Origin: Polyangiaceae bacterium
GTDB lineage: Bacteria; Myxococcota_A; Polyangia; Polyangiales; Polyangiaceae
Assembly: GCA_016715885.1 (NCBI GenBank)
Contig: JADJXL010000022.1
Coordinates: 1-64,000, forward strand
Direction of reading: 5' to 3'
DNA: 64,000 bases
Below are positions 46,047 through 56,678 of this stretch, one piece after another; positions within the stretch are counted from its first letter, which is position 1; every line of letters begins with the position of its first letter. Made by a program: the position numbers and the translations under genes. Below the pieces are notes generated by a model. The model did not search any database. It saw only the letters and a program-made list of their open reading frames with translations, and was not told the origin of the DNA.

Positions 46047-46774
46047 GGCGTTCCCCCAGGCAGAACGTTCGACCCGACCGCGCCCATACGCGTCGCAATC
46101 AGCTCGCGGAACGGCGTCGTCACGCCCAATTGCTGCGCTGCCGTTCGGACCATTTCGTCGCCGTCGATCGACAACTTCTTCGCCAGTTGATGGCTCTGAT
46201 CCAGCGAACGCCATGTGAGCCAGAGCAAACAGATGAACGTTTCGACTACCCCGATGCCTCGCGTCGCAACCGCTCGAAACACCGGCTCACTGCCTTTCGC
46301 AGCAAGACGCACGAGCTCTTCGTCGGTCCGAATGTCCGGCATGTCGCGCTTGTTGAACTGAATCACGAGCGGCATCTTTCTGATGTCGATGCCGCTCTCC
46401 TTCAAGTTCTGACGCAAATCCAAGAACGCCTCGGCGTTGCGGTTCGTCTCGGATATGCGCGAGTCGACGATGAGCGCGACTCCATCGGCACCTTGAAGCA
46501 CGAGCTTGCGTGTCGCTGAGTGGATGGGTTGTCCAGGAACGGTGAAAAGCTTGATGCGAAGAGAGAAGTCACCATCCTTCGACTTGAACGTCAGCGGCAA
46601 AAGGTCGAAGAAAAGCGTGCGATCGTCCTGCGTTTCAAGCGTCATCAGGCGACCGCGCGTGTCGGACCCAGCGCGCGCGTGCAAGGCCACGAGGTTCGTG
46701 GTCTTGCCGCTCAACGCTGGCCCGTAATACACGAGCTTGATGGTGATCTCGCGAGAGGCGAAATCGAGCTGCAC
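46043..46774 (-). CDS. MglA-like small GTPase
   Basis: 243 residues. The N-terminal ~195 residues resemble MglA, the polarity and gliding GTPase of myxobacteria: REITIKLVYYGPALSGKTTN (P-loop to Lys24), DRTLFFDLLPLTF, VPGQPIHSATRKLVLQGADG and the guanine motif NKRD. The switch-2 Pro-Gly-Gln is as in MglA. A ~45-residue C-terminal tail is extra. It is probably a paralogue rather than MglA itself, as its partner MglB is not beside it. It overlaps the PocR kinase gene by four bases. Confidence 0.87.
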   Translation of the reverse strand: MQLDFASREITIKLVYYGPALSGKTTNLVALHARAGSDTRGRLMTLETQDDRTLFFDLLPLTFKSKDGDFSLRIKLFTVPGQPIHSATRKLVLQGADGVALIVDSRISETNRNAEAFLDLRQNLKESGIDIRKMPLVIQFNKRDMPDIRTDEELVRLAAKGSEPVFRAVATRGIGVVETFICLLWLTWRSLDQSHQLAKKLSIDGDEMVRTAAQQLGVTTPFRELIATRMGAVGSNVLPGGTP

Positions 46775-46833
46775 GAGAGGATTGTCGCACGCAACAGGGC
46801 CGCGCGTCTTGCTCGATCAGTCGGCCCGTTCAA

Positions 46834-48618
46834 TCACGATGCGGCCACTTTCTCCTGCGATGCGCCCGACGCCCACACACCACTGCGCAGACTTTCCAGT
46901 TGTTCGATCACACCCGCGAGCGCCTTTGCTTCCGCATCACACGCTGCAATCGCCGTCTCCACGCTGAGCGCTGTGTTCGCTCGTTCAGCCTTCGCAGCAC
47001 CGAGCACTTCGATGACCTCGCGATGCAGCTCTTCACCAGCCGTCACGACCCACGCATCGAGCCTTTGCGCGAACTCCTGAATCATCTCGTCGAGCTTCGG
47101 ACCAACCTTCGTCGCAGCTTCACGCACGGCAATCGGCGCAAGCTCCTTCGCCCGCTTCTTCGTCTCCGTTTCGATCATTCCCTTCACGTACACGGCCAGC
47201 ACCGGAGCCGCGACCGCGAGGATTCCACCAAGAAGCACGTTGAACGTCATCACCGCGAGGCCCGCGCCAAACAGCGCAATGACGCCGACGTCGTATCCGA
47301 GCGTGTCGACTTCGACGTTCGGTGTGCGAAGGTTTGCCCCGAGCGCCTCACGCACGCGCTTGGCAACCTCGTGCGCATCGTCGCGAACGAGCGCGATCGT
47401 GCGCTCCGCGAGCGCTTCGAGCGCGTTGGCAATTTCCTTCGTCTCCGCCTGCGCCCAATCCGCAAACGTTCGCTCCAGGAACGGCCCGAGGTGCACTTTC
47501 AATTCATCTGCCGGCGCATTGTCGACGACATCGGGAATCTGTCGCGTCACGTCGGCGACAAACCTTTCGAGGTCCCGCTGCACCCACGCCTGAATCCTCG
47601 CGACCTCTTCGCGAATCCCAAACCGCCGCTCCTCGATCGTCTTCGATTGTCCCGCGAGGTCTCGCTCCAGCATCTCGATCCGCCGGCTCAGCTCTTCACT
47701 CGTCATCGCCGCTGCCCGACGTCGCGCGTCGATGCCCTTGCCAAGCATGCGCGCCGCCTCGATGCCTTCACCGAGCGCGTTGTCGAGCAAGATGCGCCCG
47801 CGCTCTTCCGCCAAGAACGTCGTCAGGTGCTGCAGCAATTCGGGCATGCCGCTCTCCGTCGCTTGCCCATCGAGCGCCTTCCTCGCACACACCGGAAATA
47901 CGACCGGACTTCGCACCAGCTTGGCCAGCTCCGAACGAATGTACGCGAGCGCTTCGACCTCTTCGTCGGAGCTCCAAATATCGCGCTTCGTCACGACGAA
48001 AACGATCTTGTCGCGCGATTGCCCGAGGAGTTTTTCATTCAAGAACACCCGCTCGCTCTCCTTGAGCGGCTGACCCGCATCGAGAAGAAAGAGCACCGCG
48101 TCCGAACGAGGAATGTAGCTGTACGTGATGTCCGCACGCTGAAGCGACAGGTCGTTCACGCCTGGCGTGTCGACCAAAACGATGCGCTCGCGAAGGATCT
48201 CCGCCGGGTAATACACTTCGAGCCGATTCACGTCGTTCGCGACGCTTTCGGTCCCTTTTTCCTGACCAACCGCAAACTTGCGCACTTCCTCGAACGCCAT
48301 CGTTTGACGTTCACCCGAAGCTCGCACGAGCTCTGCGCGAGGCTCGGCCGCATATTCGAGGTGGTGAATCACGGCCGTCGTGGGTGTGACGCCGACCGGG
48401 AGAACTTCTGCTCCGAGCAGCGCGTTCACGAACGTCGTCTTGCCATGGTTGAACTCGCCGACGACGACCAAGTGAAACCTGTCGGCTTCGAGTTTGTCGA
48501 CGACATCGGTGCCGATACGACCGGCAAGCGATTTGGCGCCTACGCGAGCGGCAATCGTCACGACGTTGCGCAGCGCCGTCGCAACCTCGAGCTGCTTCGT
48601 GCGAAATGATTCGAGCAT
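46834..48618 (-). CDS. Bacterial dynamin-like GTPase
   Basis: 594 residues. The GTPase domain has GEFNHGKTT (Lys60), DTPGVND and TKRD in the first 230 residues, followed by a long helical region (about 290-440) and a hydrophobic stretch near 450-490 (VGVIALFGAGLAVMTFNVLL; ILAVAAPVLAVYV). A helical end follows. This is the layout of dynamin-family proteins that remodel or protect membranes. It lies 59 bases upstream of the MglA-like gene and 25 bases downstream of the M48 protease gene, all in one direction. Confidence 0.87.
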   Translation of the reverse strand: MLESFRTKQLEVATALRNVVTIAARVGAKSLAGRIGTDVVDKLEADRFHLVVVGEFNHGKTTFVNALLGAEVLPVGVTPTTAVIHHLEYAAEPRAELVRASGERQTMAFEEVRKFAVGQEKGTESVANDVNRLEVYYPAEILRERIVLVDTPGVNDLSLQRADITYSYIPRSDAVLFLLDAGQPLKESERVFLNEKLLGQSRDKIVFVVTKRDIWSSDEEVEALAYIRSELAKLVRSPVVFPVCARKALDGQATESGMPELLQHLTTFLAEERGRILLDNALGEGIEAARMLGKGIDARRRAAAMTSEELSRRIEMLERDLAGQSKTIEERRFGIREEVARIQAWVQRDLERFVADVTRQIPDVVDNAPADELKVHLGPFLERTFADWAQAETKEIANALEALAERTIALVRDDAHEVAKRVREALGANLRTPNVEVDTLGYDVGVIALFGAGLAVMTFNVLLGGILAVAAPVLAVYVKGMIETETKKRAKELAPIAVREAATKVGPKLDEMIQEFAQRLDAWVVTAGEELHREVIEVLGAAKAERANTALSVETAIAACDAEAKALAGVIEQLESLRSGVWASGASQEKVAAS

Positions 48619-48643
48619 CGCAAGCTCTCTTTCCTATCCAAAC

Positions 48644-49537
48644 CTATCCAAAAACCTTGATGAATCCATGAACTTGGTCGTCGACTTCCTCCATCGACAA
48701 ACCTTTTCCCTCTTGCCCCACGTGATGCATGTAGAGCTCGCTTTGCGCGAACGTACGTAGCGCCTTCACGCGCGTCGGTACCCACGGATGCGTCTGAAGA
48801 AGCTCGCGAAAACGTCCCACGCTCTCCTTGCCTTCTTCGTGCTGCGCCAAGAATGCTTCCAAGTTCAGCTCGGAATAAAGCTTGGCCGAGCCTAGTGCGA
48901 GCTTGGCAAGCGCGCGCGTCGAAACGTCGAGGTTGCGGGAGCATAGAAGGCTCGCGCGATCGCAGGTGATCTCCGCTCGTCGCAACCAGCTTCGGAGAGG
49001 AATCATCGCTGGATAAACGATCCACTGGACGAAGATCGAAACCATGACCTGCAAGTAGTGCATTGCGGTCAAGTACACGACGTGGCTGTTGTGGATGTGC
49101 CCGCACTCGTGACCGATGACGCTGCGCAATTCTTCATCCGTGAAGTGATCGACGAGCGCCGAATGGATCATGATGAAGGAATCGTCGTTCGTCCCGTACG
49201 TCGCAGCATTCATCTGCGGGCTGTTGACGATGTAGACCGTAGGCGTGGCAATGCCGAGCGTCTGCGCGCATTCGGCCGCTAGACCATGCACGCGTGGAAA
49301 CTGATTCGGCCCGACTTTGACTCCGTGACCCAAGAGATCAGCCTTGCCTGATTCCTTGAAAAAACGAACCGACGCAGCCACCGCAAGCTCGACCGGCTTC
49401 ATCCTCTCGAATGCCATGCGTGTCGCGTGATCGGACGCGTACGCGTACGCATGACCCCCACCGTCCGATCCACCCGCGCGTTGCTCTTTGCGGCTCGCGA
49501 CGAAGCCTTTGAAATCGAGCGTTCCGACTTGTGCCAT
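48644..49537 (-). CDS. M48-family zinc metallopeptidase
   Basis: 297 residues. The zinc site is HECGH (143-147), preceded by TDEELRSVIG. The hydrophobic segment YLQVMVSIFVQWIVYPAMIPL comes after it, then the third ligand region (RRAEITCDRASLL, where Glu is the likely ligand). The protein resembles HtpX-like M48 enzymes but lacks the usual N-terminal membrane helices. It is the first gene of the five-gene minus-strand run and divergent from hflX. Confidence 0.87.
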   Translation of the reverse strand: MAQVGTLDFKGFVASRKEQRAGGSDGGGHAYAYASDHATRMAFERMKPVELAVAASVRFFKESGKADLLGHGVKVGPNQFPRVHGLAAECAQTLGIATPTVYIVNSPQMNAATYGTNDDSFIMIHSALVDHFTDEELRSVIGHECGHIHNSHVVYLTAMHYLQVMVSIFVQWIVYPAMIPLRSWLRRAEITCDRASLLCSRNLDVSTRALAKLALGSAKLYSELNLEAFLAQHEEGKESVGRFRELLQTHPWVPTRVKALRTFAQSELYMHHVGQEGKGLSMEEVDDQVHGFIKVFG

Positions 49538-49751
49538 GAAGTTCGAACGTAACGGCGGGGATGCTGCGGTGCAACCGCACCTCCCGCTTCATCACGCAAT
49601 TCGACGAGCGCTTTGCACACCCTTCACAGATGCCTTCACGCACGTCGTCATGAACGCGCGCGACCTGCCTGCCGATCACAACAACCTTTCGAAATTTTCT
49701 GCCCCTCCCAGACGAACAAGGCTTGCGTTATGAACGGAGAACCACCCCCGC

Positions 49752-51581
49752 ATGCCTCAAATCTACGGAAACACGAACGGGCTCAGCCCCGCCGCACACA
49801 AGACACTCGAACGCATCTACCGCCGTAAAGTGCCCCTCGAGCACATCGCGACGCCGGAGCTCATCAAGTCGCTCGCTGAAGCATCCAAAGAGACGGGCCG
49901 CCAAGTTGGTGCTCTCGTTCATCGATCAGGCGCGATCGACTACGTCATCGTTGGTGATGCAACGAAACTCATGCTCCCCGACATCGGACGCCTCCGCGCG
50001 GCCGAAGGACGCTTTCGTGCACTGCGTCTCGTCCACACGCACCTCTACAACGAGCCGCTCACGCGCGATGACATCGTCGACCTCGTCCGCCTGCGTCTCG
50101 ACCTCGTCGCCGCCATTCAGCTATCCGCCGAAGGCGAAGCGAAGACGATGGACTACGCGTACAACACGCCGCCTTCTCCCGTCGCTGCGGATGAAGATCC
50201 ACGCAACCGACTGCCTTACAGGCGCGTCGAGCCGCAACCGATCGGTCGCATCGATACGGACTTCGGTGCGCTCATCGCCGCGCTCGAAGACGAATTCGCG
50301 AAACGTTCACGCACCGTTTCGACGACGGCCAAAGACGGTCGAGCCATCCTCGTGCACGTCGCGGAAAAGTCGAAACAAGGCGCATACACGAACGCAGAGG
50401 AGAGCTTGCGTGAACTGTCCGAGCTGTCACGCACGGCCGGTGTCGACGTCGCCGACACGGTCATTCAGCTTCGCGAAAGGATCGACCCGCGCCTCATCGT
50501 TGGTAAGGGCAAACTCGACGACATCGTCTTGCGCGCGGCCGAGCTCGATGCGGCCACGCTCGTTTTCGATCGCAATTTGAACCCGTCGCAGGCTTCGGCG
50601 ATCGCCAAACATTCGGATCTGAAGATCCTCGATCGAACGCAGCTCATTCTGGACATCTTCGCGCAGCGCGCCGAATCGGCCGACGGCAAGCTTCAAGTGG
50701 AGCTGGCGCAACTCAAGTACGCGCTTCCGCGTTTGTCCCAAAAGGACGATTCACTCTCGCGTCTCACCGGCGGCATCGGCGGCCGTGGCCCTGGCGAAAC
50801 CAAGCTCGAAATTGGACGTCGGCGCGCGAAAGAACGCGTGAGCTTTCTCGAGGACGAGCTCAAGAAATTGAGCCGTCAGCGTGAACAACGCAGGCGCAAG
50901 CGCTCGAGACAAGGCGTGCCGATCGTGAGCATCGTGGGCTATACGAACGCGGGCAAGAGCACGCTGCTCAATACGCTCACGGGTTCCGACACGATCGCCG
51001 AGGACAAACTCTTCGCGACGCTCGACACGCGTTCGCGAAGGCTGCGTTTTCCGGAAGAGCGTGAGGTGATCATCACGGACACCGTGGGCTTCATTCGCGA
51101 GCTGCCCAAGGACCTGTTTGCAGCGTTTCGCGCAACGTTCGAGGAAACGGCGGATGCGGATCTTCTGCTGCACGTGGTCGACGCGAGCGATCCTGCGCGG
51201 GATCAGCAGATCGCCACGACGGAGGAGCTGCTTGGGGAGCTTGGTCTGGCGTCGATTCCGCGCATCGTGGTGTTCAACAAGATCGACTTGATCGAGCCGG
51301 GTGAAGCGCGAAGGCTGCTCGTGGGACGCAAAGATGCGGTGATCACGAGCGCGCGCGATCGCGAATCCACGCGCGCGCTGCTCGCCATGATTGCTTCACG
51401 TTTGAAGGAACGATGGGAACGGTCGAGTTTGTCTGGGTACAGCAGTGCGACGGACGAACCGCAACTCGACGCGGGCGATGAAGACGTTGCAGCGGTAGCG
51501 ATGCTGGAAAATTCGTCGCTCACGACGCTCGAAGAAATGCTGGCGAGCAAGCGGTATCGTCGGACCACGATTGGGGCCTGA
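49752..51581 (+). CDS. hflX: GTPase HflX, long form
   Basis: 609 residues. HflX binds stalled ribosomes and splits them, mostly under stress. The C-terminal core has the HflX glycine-rich motif GGIGGRGPGETKLE, a basic coiled coil, then G1 GYTNAGKST (396-404), DTVGFIRELP and NKID. The first ~180 residues are an N-terminal extension found in some HflX proteins (LVHTHLYNEPLTRDDIVDLV). It is a single-gene unit ended by the hairpin at 51606. Confidence 0.92.
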   Translation: MPQIYGNTNGLSPAAHKTLERIYRRKVPLEHIATPELIKSLAEASKETGRQVGALVHRSGAIDYVIVGDATKLMLPDIGRLRAAEGRFRALRLVHTHLYNEPLTRDDIVDLVRLRLDLVAAIQLSAEGEAKTMDYAYNTPPSPVAADEDPRNRLPYRRVEPQPIGRIDTDFGALIAALEDEFAKRSRTVSTTAKDGRAILVHVAEKSKQGAYTNAEESLRELSELSRTAGVDVADTVIQLRERIDPRLIVGKGKLDDIVLRAAELDAATLVFDRNLNPSQASAIAKHSDLKILDRTQLILDIFAQRAESADGKLQVELAQLKYALPRLSQKDDSLSRLTGGIGGRGPGETKLEIGRRRAKERVSFLEDELKKLSRQREQRRRKRSRQGVPIVSIVGYTNAGKSTLLNTLTGSDTIAEDKLFATLDTRSRRLRFPEEREVIITDTVGFIRELPKDLFAAFRATFEETADADLLLHVVDASDPARDQQIATTEELLGELGLASIPRIVVFNKIDLIEPGEARRLLVGRKDAVITSARDRESTRALLAMIASRLKERWERSSLSGYSSATDEPQLDAGDEDVAAVAMLENSSLTTLEEMLASKRYRRTTIGA

Positions 51582-51605
51582 CCAATCGCGAAGCGTAAAT
51601 GCGAG

Positions 51606-51644
51606 AGCGCCCTGCGTTCGCGATCGAGGCGAATGCAGGGCGCT
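51606..51644. terminator. Bidirectional hairpin between hflX and the PEGA gene
   Basis: AGCGCCCTGCGTTCGC (51606-51621) pairs with GCGAATGCAGGGCGCT (51629-51644), 16 positions with one G-U pair, loop GATCGAG. It is followed by TTGCGCTT. It sits between two convergent stops. Confidence 0.75.
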
Positions 51645-51664
51645 TTGCGCTTCTGACAGATGGA

Positions 51665-52903
<1,239 letters not shown>

Positions 52904-53026
52904 ATCCAAAGCCCTCCTCAAACTCGACTCATCTTCGATCTTTGAGATCGGGAGACATAACCCTCACTGCGCTCTCGACACAAGAGGTTTGCGCACTTTG
53001 CTTGCGCTTCTTGATCTCGGGGTACG

Positions 53027-53632
53027 TCACGGCGGGTCGCGTTCGTCGAGCCACGTTGGAAATCGCAATGTGGCGTCGATGCCAAACCCCCGCACCGCTT
53101 CGGCCATCTTCGCCGCTCGCTCTCCCCGAGGCAGCCGAGCCCGCAGTCGCCCGAGCGCATCGAGGAACCGGCCGAACCGCGGATCCGCAAAGAGCACCTC
53201 GAGATCTTCGCGGATCCGCCGCAACGCTCCCGGCGCCGCGCCGCCCGAGGCGAACGTCATCGTCATCCCAGACGCATGCACGACCGCACGATTCGCGAAC
53301 GTCGAAAGCTCCGGCCGATCAAGCGTGCAAAGCAGGCGCCCCTCATCGACCGCCCGCTTGTAAAAAGGCGCTGCACGATCCGCATCGGTTGTCGCGACAA
53401 ACACCAGCACCTTGCCATCGACGTCTTCGAGCCGTGCCTCCCGCCGCTCGAACACCACTCGCCCCTCGGCCACCCACTGCTCGACCGCTGGATCCAGCGG
53501 CCCCGTCGTCACGACCAAGACCCGCGCGCCCGCATCGAGCAGCCGTCCGATCTTGGACACCACCTCACCACTCGCACCCACGACGAGCGCTTCGCGCCCC
53601 GCCACATCGAGCTCCACCGGGAAAAAACGCAC
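53027..53632 (-). CDS. Precorrin-2 dehydrogenase / sirohydrochlorin ferrochelatase-like protein
   Basis: 201 residues from GTG 53632. It matches the N-terminal part of CysG/Met8: MRFFPVELDVAGREALVVGASGEV, LLDAGARVLVVT, the KVLVFVATTDADRAAPFYKRAVDEG block, and FANRAVVHASGMTMTFASGGAAPG. It lacks the SUMT methyltransferase half, as in stand-alone SirC. The nucleotide loop (GASGEV) departs from the usual GGG-VA. It would make siroheme precursors. No other tetrapyrrole genes are near. Confidence 0.82.
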   Translation of the reverse strand: MRFFPVELDVAGREALVVGASGEVVSKIGRLLDAGARVLVVTTGPLDPAVEQWVAEGRVVFERREARLEDVDGKVLVFVATTDADRAAPFYKRAVDEGRLLCTLDRPELSTFANRAVVHASGMTMTFASGGAAPGALRRIREDLEVLFADPRFGRFLDALGRLRARLPRGERAAKMAEAVRGFGIDATLRFPTWLDERDPP

Positions 53633-53698
53633 GGCGCCGTCAATAACACACGTTGCGCTTGTCTATGGTTTGTTTATAGATTATCAAACATTAGACAC

Positions 53699-53713
53699 AC
53701 GTTGTCACAACGT
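53699..53713. promoter_or_regulatory. Perfect palindrome upstream of the sigma factor gene
   Basis: ACGTTGTCACAACGT is a 7+1+7 palindrome, 50 bases before GTG 53763. CACACGTTG occurs both here and at 53647. Between the two lies an AT-rich stretch (TTTGTTTATAGATTATCAAA) unlike the GC-rich surroundings, which may hold the promoter. Likely an operator; the regulator is unknown and may be the sigma factor itself. Confidence 0.5.
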
Positions 53714-53762
53714 CCGACGACGTGTCGTTGCGGTCACGCATACGAATTGAAGGAGGTCGGTC

Positions 53763-55970
53763 GTGGACAGAAGCAACCAAGCGCAAGCGGTCACTGCGAT
53801 CAGTGCGACCGAACGCATCCCGGGCGCGACATTTCGCGCTGCGGTGGCGCGGTTTGTCGAGCGAAACCCAGGGACTTCACGCGAAGCGCTCGCACGCGCT
53901 CTGCGGCAGCGGCTAGCGACGCGCGGGATCGACTATCACCTGCGTACACTCAAGCGGCAGATCTCCGGCGCCGTCGCAACCATTCCGCCGGAAGTGCACT
54001 CCACGTTGCGCGACATCATTTCCGAGCTCGTTGGGGGCGATGCCGCTCATGACAATCATGAACGACTTGCGAGCATCGACGACGGTTTCGACATCGGCGC
54101 TGCGGACGTTCTTCCGATCTACATTGCCCGCGAACGAGCTCTCCCGCTCGCAAAGCTCTGGCTCTACCTGCATCCGGATCAGTCGAAGCGCGCGCTGGCG
54201 TTGCGTTTGCGCAGCGAGCTCGAACGTATGGGCATCCGCCTGAACATCGATTCGTTGCAAAGCATCCTCGCGGGCAAACAGCAGCTCGTGCGGCGCGAGA
54301 TCAAAGACGTGCTGCTCGGGATGTTGCAGGCCGACGGCATCGAGAATGCGGAGCAGGCCGAAGCGCGCTGGAACGAATTGTCGAACGAGATCCACGCTTC
54401 GCACGAAGGTCGCTTCTTCGAGAACGCGCGGAAGATCCACGACGTCGCTTGCGCTTGGAAAGTCGTCCACAAAGAACCGTCGTCGCGCAAGCTTGCATTG
54501 CGGCTCAAGGAACGCCTCCGTGAACGCGGGATCGAGATGGGTTTGCCCCACATCCAGAAGCTCGTCGACGGCCGCGCTCGGCGAGTTCGTCATGGCGTAG
54601 CGACGGCCATCGAAGAGATCTTGCAACTCGATATGGAGGCGCAGCCCGCTGCCGTGCCGACACCAGCGGCATTGATTGCCAGCGAGCTCGACTTGGCGTG
54701 GGTGCGGGCCGAGCCGATTGCGGCGATGGCGCAGAAGTACGTGGCGGCCAATCCGGGCACGACGATGCGCAAGCTTTCGATCCAGATGTCGCATGTCGTC
54801 GAGCGGCTTGGTTATGCGACGAGCCCCAATACGATTCAGCCGATCCTTGGTGGTCACAAGAAAAAGACGCGCGGTTTCGTCTATCGCGCGATGTTGGAGA
54901 TTGACGGTCAGTCCATGACGCCTGTGCCGATCGAGCACGTGATTGGGCATGCCGCGCGGCGAGATCGCGAGCGCAAGGCGCAGCCGTCGGCATCGGATGA
55001 AGCGCCTGCATCATCCGATCCTCAGCCACAGCCGGAGCCAATGCCAGCGCCCAAGCCAATGGTTCGGCACGTCGCCGAAGATGCTCCTGCGCCACAATCC
55101 GCCACGCGTTCGACGTTGGCGGCGTATCGCTTCGCCATTTCGCGTTGTCAATCGCTCGACAAGGCAACCGAGCTCGAGCTTGCGTGGCGTTATCGACGGG
55201 ACGGCGACATCGCCGCGGCCCATGCGCTCGTCGAAAGCCATTTGCAATTCGTCGTGAAGGTAGCGTCGCAATTCCGAGGGTACGGGATGCAGCTCGCGGA
55301 TCTCGTCGAAGAAGGAAACCTCGGGCTCCTCGAAGCCGTGCGTCGATTCGAACCGTCGCGCAATCTTCGTTTCAAGACGTACGCCATTTATTGGATACGT
55401 GCGTTCGTCGTGGAACACCTTTTGCGTGAATGGAGCATCGTTGGTGGCGGCAGCGGAGCGCTCGTGTCACGCACATTTTTTCGATTGCGTCGAGAACGAG
55501 CACGACTCGAATCATTGCTCGGCGAACACGACAGCACGATCGACGCGGCCCTTGCCAAACGTTTTCACACGTCCGAGGATGCCATTCGCACGATGACCCA
55601 GCGCGTGGGCAGCCGAGATACGTCGCTCGATGCGTCGCCGGGCGGAGACGGTCCTTCGCTTTTGGATCTGCTTTCGGATCCGATGTCGGATCCGGAAGTT
55701 CAAACGGCAACTGCGCAGCGCAATGCATTCGTGCGCAGCGTGGTGGACGATGCGCTCGAATCATTCGATTCTCGCGAACGGCTCATCGTTCAAACGCGGC
55801 TCTTTGCGGGCGACGATGAAGTGAGCCTCGCCGATTTGGGCAGGCGTCTCGGCGTTTCGCGCGAACGCGTGCGGCAGCTCGAGGAGCGCACGAAGTCGAA
55901 GTTGAAGAGCGCTTTTGAAGCGGTGGCGAACCAATCGCAATATTGCGGTGTCGAAGCCTTGTGTGCTTGA
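53763..55970 (+). CDS. RpoH-like sigma factor with four N-terminal tandem repeats
   Basis: 735 residues from GTG 53763 with AAGGAGG upstream. Residues ~450-720 are a sigma-70 core close to RpoH: region 2 (HALVESHLQFVVKVASQFRG; LADLVEEGNLGLLEAVRRFE; FKTYAIYWIRAFV), the WSIV-type linker, and region 4 with the helix-turn-helix VSLADLGRRLGVSRERVRQL. The N-terminal 400 residues are extra. They hold four related ~59-residue repeats at 28-86, 129-188, 228-287 and 322-380, sharing a pattern of NP--S-(x)-LA--L---L---GI------I--I--G-(basic). A Pro/Ala-rich linker (405-450) joins them to the core. The repeats look like small helical, perhaps DNA-binding, modules. RpoH proteins are normally about 280-330 residues. 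Confidence 0.85.
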   Translation: MDRSNQAQAVTAISATERIPGATFRAAVARFVERNPGTSREALARALRQRLATRGIDYHLRTLKRQISGAVATIPPEVHSTLRDIISELVGGDAAHDNHERLASIDDGFDIGAADVLPIYIARERALPLAKLWLYLHPDQSKRALALRLRSELERMGIRLNIDSLQSILAGKQQLVRREIKDVLLGMLQADGIENAEQAEARWNELSNEIHASHEGRFFENARKIHDVACAWKVVHKEPSSRKLALRLKERLRERGIEMGLPHIQKLVDGRARRVRHGVATAIEEILQLDMEAQPAAVPTPAALIASELDLAWVRAEPIAAMAQKYVAANPGTTMRKLSIQMSHVVERLGYATSPNTIQPILGGHKKKTRGFVYRAMLEIDGQSMTPVPIEHVIGHAARRDRERKAQPSASDEAPASSDPQPQPEPMPAPKPMVRHVAEDAPAPQSATRSTLAAYRFAISRCQSLDKATELELAWRYRRDGDIAAAHALVESHLQFVVKVASQFRGYGMQLADLVEEGNLGLLEAVRRFEPSRNLRFKTYAIYWIRAFVVEHLLREWSIVGGGSGALVSRTFFRLRRERARLESLLGEHDSTIDAALAKRFHTSEDAIRTMTQRVGSRDTSLDASPGGDGPSLLDLLSDPMSDPEVQTATAQRNAFVRSVVDDALESFDSRERLIVQTRLFAGDDEVSLADLGRRLGVSRERVRQLEERTKSKLKSAFEAVANQSQYCGVEALCA

Positions 55971-56006
55971 CATTCCTCGAATCGTTGCCGCTTTTCCAAT
56001 TCAAAA

Positions 56007-56678
56007 CTACTTCTTTTCCGGTGGCGGGTTCGGCGGGTAAAACGATTGCGTACGAAACGCAAGCTTCCTGTCCGCGTCGCTGATGCGCGTCACGAAAAGG
56101 CCCACGAACGATCCGAACAGCGAATCACCTTTGCTCACCGAAGCCGTTCCATTCGGACGCGTCACCCACTTTTTGATCCTGTCGAGCGTCTCTTGACTGA
56201 TCGGATTGACCTCCACGAGCGCGGCCACGAAAAACCGCGCACTGCTCGCCAATTCAGCACGCTCGACGAGGCGCAATTTCTTTGCTTCCGCACATTGCCG
56301 CAGCACGCCCTCCTGATTGACGGCAACCGAATTCGTTTGCCCACCAGGTTGGGTGATTTGTAGTCGATAAACTTCGTCCCACAAATCATATACGATCTTG
56401 CATGATTTCGCCGTAAGGGCGATGGGATCGCCGCCGTTGTCACGAAATAGCCACGCTCGCAGGACAATCACCGTCGGCAATCCACTCGCGAGCTTTTTCG
56501 ATATTTCCGCGTCCACCACATCCCGAAATGCGACGCTCAAAAGGACGTGTTTCCCCTCGAGCGCTACTTCGGCATGACGACTCGGTAGCGCCGCCGGCGT
56601 CTTCGGAGGCTCCGCCCAAAGCGGCTTGGACCAAGCCAATAACAAAGCCAGCGTCACGACCGCCCGCCTCGCTTTCAC
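56007..56678 (-). CDS. Exported DUF4390-like protein
   Basis: 223 residues with a signal peptide (VVTLALLLAWSKPLWA). The middle has beta-rich text of DUF4390 type (VAFRDVVDAEISKKLASGLP; VIVLRAWLF; YDLWDEVYRLQI). The C-terminus ends in FYPPNPPPEKK. The family match is by resemblance and not certain. It overlaps the Omp85-type gene (ATGA at 56675-56678), so it is made together with it, and a periplasmic role linked to that barrel is plausible. Confidence 0.65.
   Translation of the reverse strand: MKARRAVVTLALLLAWSKPLWAEPPKTPAALPSRHAEVALEGKHVLLSVAFRDVVDAEISKKLASGLPTVIVLRAWLFRDNGGDPIALTAKSCKIVYDLWDEVYRLQITQPGGQTNSVAVNQEGVLRQCAEAKKLRLVERAELASSARFFVAALVEVNPISQETLDRIKKWVTRPNGTASVSKGDSLFGSFVGLFVTRISDADRKLAFRTQSFYPPNPPPEKK

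Noticed and set aside
46900..48609. 569-codon open frame on the plus strand
   Set aside because: Exactly antisense to the dynamin-like gene; Arg/His-rich text with no motif, typical of GC-rich shadow frames.
54000..55000. Separate DNA-binding gene upstream of the sigma core
   Set aside because: The frame is continuous from GTG 53763 through region 4 with no stop or internal ribosome site, so it is one protein.
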